A DNA stretch of 64,000 bases, from positions 120,548,951 through 120,612,950 of the forward strand of contig OZ024824.1 in NCBI GenBank assembly GCA_964016985.1, written 5' to 3'. The DNA comes from Anodontia alba (taxonomy: Eukaryota > Mollusca > Bivalvia > Lucinida > Lucinidae). Shown one piece after another: positions 61,227 through 64,000 of the stretch; position 1 is the first letter of the stretch; each line of letters begins with the position of its first letter. The notes beneath the pieces are model-generated. The model saw only the letters and a list, made by a program, of their open reading frames with translations, ran no database searches and was not told the DNA's origin. A program made the position numbers and the translations under genes.

Positions 61227-62711
61227 CATTACAAAAACATGTGCCTATTCAAATATACTGACAATTTTACCACCAAAAATGAAAACTTTCAGATAAAAAA
61301 TTCTGATATTCTTCATATTTCTGCTCAAAACATACATGTAGATTGTGGGTACTTATTAGAACTGCCTTGATGAGGCAGTTCTAATGCATACCCACTATCT
61401 CTGTTTTTGAGCAGAAATTAGAAAAACTAGAAATTGTGTTTGTAAAAGACTATGCCCCCAACCATATGCTTGCCTCTTAAGATAATACAAGGTAAAAATA
61501 GCCCAATCTACAAAGGGCCATAACTCCTGAAACATTTTTCAGAATTTCGAAAATTAATCAGATCATCTCATCACTACCAATCTGAGGCTCCAGCTCCAAC
61601 AGTTTTTGAGATATCTTGCTGACAAGGGAAAATGCCCAAATTTACAAAAGGACATTAATCATTCATGCCAGAAGCAATTGGACCCTTCAGCTTCCTTCTC
61701 ATAACTACTAATCTATTTATCAAGTTATCAGGCTGTAGCTCCAACAGTATTTGAGATATTCTGATGACAAGGGGAAAATACCCAAATTTACAAAAGGCCA
61801 TTACTCTTGAAATATTTTTTAGAATTATTCAAAAGTTAACCAGGTCATCTACTCATCATTACCAATCAATTCACCAAGTTTCAAGGCTCTAGCGCCAACA
61901 AGTTTTGAGATATTTTGCTGACATGGTACACATGCCCAAAATTACAAAGGGCCATCCTTATGAAGTATTTTTTTTCCAAAATTAATTCAAAAGTTAATCA
62001 GGTCATCTACTCATCACTACCAATCTATTCATCAAGTTTTAAAGCTCTAGCTTCAATGGTTTTTGAGATATTTTGCCGACAAGGGAAAAATGCCAAAATT
62101 TACAAAGGGCCATTACTCTTGAAATATTTTTTCAGAATTTATTCAAAAGTTAACCAGGTCATCTACTCTTCATTACCAATCAATTCACCAAGTTTCAAGG
62201 CTCTAGCTCCAACAGTTTTTGAGATATTGGTAAAAATGCCCAAAATTACAAAGGGCCATAACTCATGGTCTTTTTCAGAATTAATTCAAATGTTAATCAG
62301 ATCATCTACTTATCACTACCAATATATTCATCAAATTTCAAGGCTCTAGCTTCAATAGCTTTGAGATATTTTGCTGACAAGATTGCATCCATATTTTTTC
62401 AAAGGGTAATAACTCAGGAAAGGGGCATAATCCTGACAAGAAAAAATATGTCAGCTATTTTTTCATGAGGAATCCATACAAGAAATTTCAAAACCGTAGC
62501 ATGCACGTGTCTAAAGTTATACTATGCATCAATAAGCGCGACCAACAGATGGAAAAATGGACAGACGAACATCCCAGAAGAAATATGCCACTGCAACTTC
62601 TTCAAAGTTGGGGGCATAATAATGTATACCCCTGTAATCCCCAGTTTTACTATATAAATATGACGATCTGGTTTAAGGGGGTCAAAATTTTACAGGCATG
62701 TTTTCGTGATG
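61227..62711 (-). repeat. Hairpin MITE family D, copy 6, split by a Helitron-like element
   Basis: The left part 61227-61436 runs from CATTACAAAAACATGTGCCT through the TTAGAACTGCCTTGATGAGG core to GAGCAGAAATTAGAAAAA. The right part 62620-62711 resumes TAATGTATACCCCTGTAATC and ends GTTTTCGTGATG. Joined they reproduce the AGAAAAATAATGTAT of other D copies. Confidence 0.82.
61437..62619 (-). mobile_element. Helitron-like non-autonomous element, nested in family D
   Basis: A 1,183-bp element. On the minus strand it begins TTATGCCCCC and ends with an imperfect stem-loop (GTCTTTTACAAACAC), AATTT and CTAG. It sits between A and T of the host with no duplication, as Helitrons do. The canonical 5' TC is TT here. 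The interior is the 155-bp array also seen at 48840-50100. No Rep/helicase is encoded. Confidence 0.65.
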
Positions 62712-62814
62712 CATCTTGCAGTTTTTAAACACATCAACAGGTAAAATTAACAGACTGTTAATTTACAGAAACGTTTGGTAAGGAGTTAAGATGATCCAAA
62801 ATTTAGTGTAATAA

Positions 62815-63033
62815 AGTATTACCATATTTACCCTAAGTGTTCTCACTCCTTACCATACATGTTCTAAAATTTGAACAAGTACAATTTACTAACCGATGAT
62901 GTGTCTAAAAATAGCTGGATGACTGGCAAACAGTGTAGACCCAGATGAGACGCCGCATTCTGCTGTGTCTCATCTGGGTCTATACTGTTTGCTCAGGCAT
63001 GTCTGCCCGAATACATATGGTAAATACGGTAAT
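62815..63033 (+). repeat. Hairpin repeat family C, complete copy
   Basis: TTACCATATTTACCCTAAGT, ATGTTCTAAAATTTGAACAA, GCAAACAGTGTAGACCCAGA with partner TCTGGGTCTATACTGTTTGC around GACGCCGCATTCTGCTGTGTC, and CATATGGTAAATACGGTAA. The ends are inverted repeats of each other. Confidence 0.82.
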
Positions 63034-63585
63034 ATCAATTTCTTATGAAAAGACACTGTTTATATTTCTTCACGAAATAAATGATGTGGGGTACTCTGTA
63101 GAACTGGCTTAATTACATCTAACAACTGCACACAACATATATTTCCACGGAGAAATAAGAAAAATTTTTTTAGTACTTTCTGGCTGAAAAATTTCCTTAT
63201 CTGGAGCTATTTGCCTTGAATGTTCCCAATGGACACATGATTTTTAAACAACATCCTATCAACATCGATGCAACGTCATGACACTGCATTAATGTTCATG
63301 CACCATTGTATATTGTCATGTGCCCGCTTGGGTTTTTCTTCAAAATCATAAAAAAAATAAACCAACATTAATACATTTTAACTAAAAAAAAAAATGCATA
63401 ACAGAAGAAGAAATTTGGAAATTATCTTGTTCTGCACAAGAGGCTTGGGTATGACTAGCTCACCTGAGTGAGGCAGCCATAGCACATTCACAGTTGTCAT
63501 GTGTTTTAAATTTTCAATGACTGTTACTGCAACTGCAGCACATTCACTGTTTCCATACAATAATTTCCATTAGTGACATTTACTT
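63034..63585. other. Unassigned stretch with family P and K fragments
   Basis: 63232-63330 is a diverged family P palindrome (CAATGGACACATGATTTTTA ... CATGTGCCCGCTTGG). 63060-63170 has K-type arms. GACTAGCTCACCTGAGTGAGGC at 63452 is a G-type end motif. No gene is recognised. Confidence 0.4.
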
Positions 63586-63703
63586 TATTGGCAAACTGTG
63601 CAGATCCAGATACATGTAAGTTGGCTTCTTCAGAAGCCAACTGATCTGGATCTATACTGTTTGCTAAGACATGGCATGTCGTGTTCAGCAAGACAAGGGT
63701 TAA
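63586..63703 (-). repeat. Hairpin MITE family A, copy 7 (partial)
   Basis: GGCAAACTGTGCAGATCCAG, TTGGCTTCTTCAGAAGCCAA, GTTCAGCAAGACAAGGGTTA. The left flank is lost. Confidence 0.72.
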
Positions 63704-63929
63704 GAGTGGGTATCTGCAAAACATCTTTATTTCTCCATGAAATCATGTCATACTGATAGCTTTTCATTAGGAAACATGTTTCACAGAGAAATAAGAAAAA
63801 TGTCAGCACTTTTCAGAAGTAAAAATGTGCCTTATCTCGAACTGTGTGCGACCAAGCTGATCAATAGCCATTACCAGTAGCCATACATGTACAAGCAAAA
63901 ACAGCAGCCTGACATCACAGTTCATTGCT

Positions 63930-64000
63930 ACAGATAAGAGGGGGTATCCACGATATTTTTCTTATTTCTCAACGAAAACATATGTTGTGGGTACTCATGA
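63930..64000. repeat. Hairpin repeat family K, cut by window end
   Basis: GGGGGTATCCACGATATTTT, CTTATTTCTCAACGAAAACA and GTTGTGGGTACTCATGA match the left half of the K palindrome. The right half lies beyond the window. Confidence 0.65.

Overview
The window is animal genomic DNA that is almost entirely intronic and intergenic, AT-rich and packed with repeats. The repeat types (tRNA-headed SINEs, 'CAAGATGGCGGCCATCTTG' arrays, blocks opening with 'AGCTCACCTGAGC', and very many hairpin MITEs) point to a mollusc, most likely a bivalve. That assignment comes from recalled repeat types, not from a search. There is no sign of bacterial or viral genome organisation.

The only host gene I can support is the 3' half of a taxilin-family gene on the + strand. 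Five exons (8506-8598, 15686-15781, 22857-22977, 24255-24479, 25957-26210) have consensus splice sites and compatible phases. Together they give 262 codons plus a stop: the end of the taxilin coiled coil followed by a divergent, acidic, Ser/Thr/Gln-rich tail. A polyadenylation signal candidate lies at 26665. Earlier exons must lie mostly upstream of the window. A possible 12-nt microexon sits at 49-60.

Layout: 1-8.5 kb is upstream intron with a dead mariner (637-1915), hairpin MITEs, an array block and a SINE. 8.6-15.7 kb is the first large intron, holding three tandem-repeat blocks, a composite array element with a dead LINE tail inside it, and a possible pogo-like element. 15.8-22.9 kb is the second large intron, with a SINE, hairpins, and an array element carrying a second dead mariner (20660-21947). 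23-26.2 kb holds the last exons, with a 43-bp minisatellite in the final intron. 26.2-64 kb is intergenic or belongs to genes I cannot recognise. It holds nested MITEs, SINEs with exact target duplications, a long foldback element, a relic Ulp1/C48-type peptidase ORF (about 38.1-38.5 kb), a 2.0-kb pogo-like element (42284-44291), and array elements with Helitron-like ends (47853-50334, 61437-62619).

The most informative signal is in the mobile elements. Nested insertions reveal empty sites. One MITE family (J) is flanked by 3-bp CAG or CTG duplications, another (D) appears to insert without any duplication, and a third (I) sits in TA. Two hairpin cores are shared by families whose flanks are otherwise unrelated. 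I found no CRISPR array, rRNA gene, functional tRNA or intact transposase gene.
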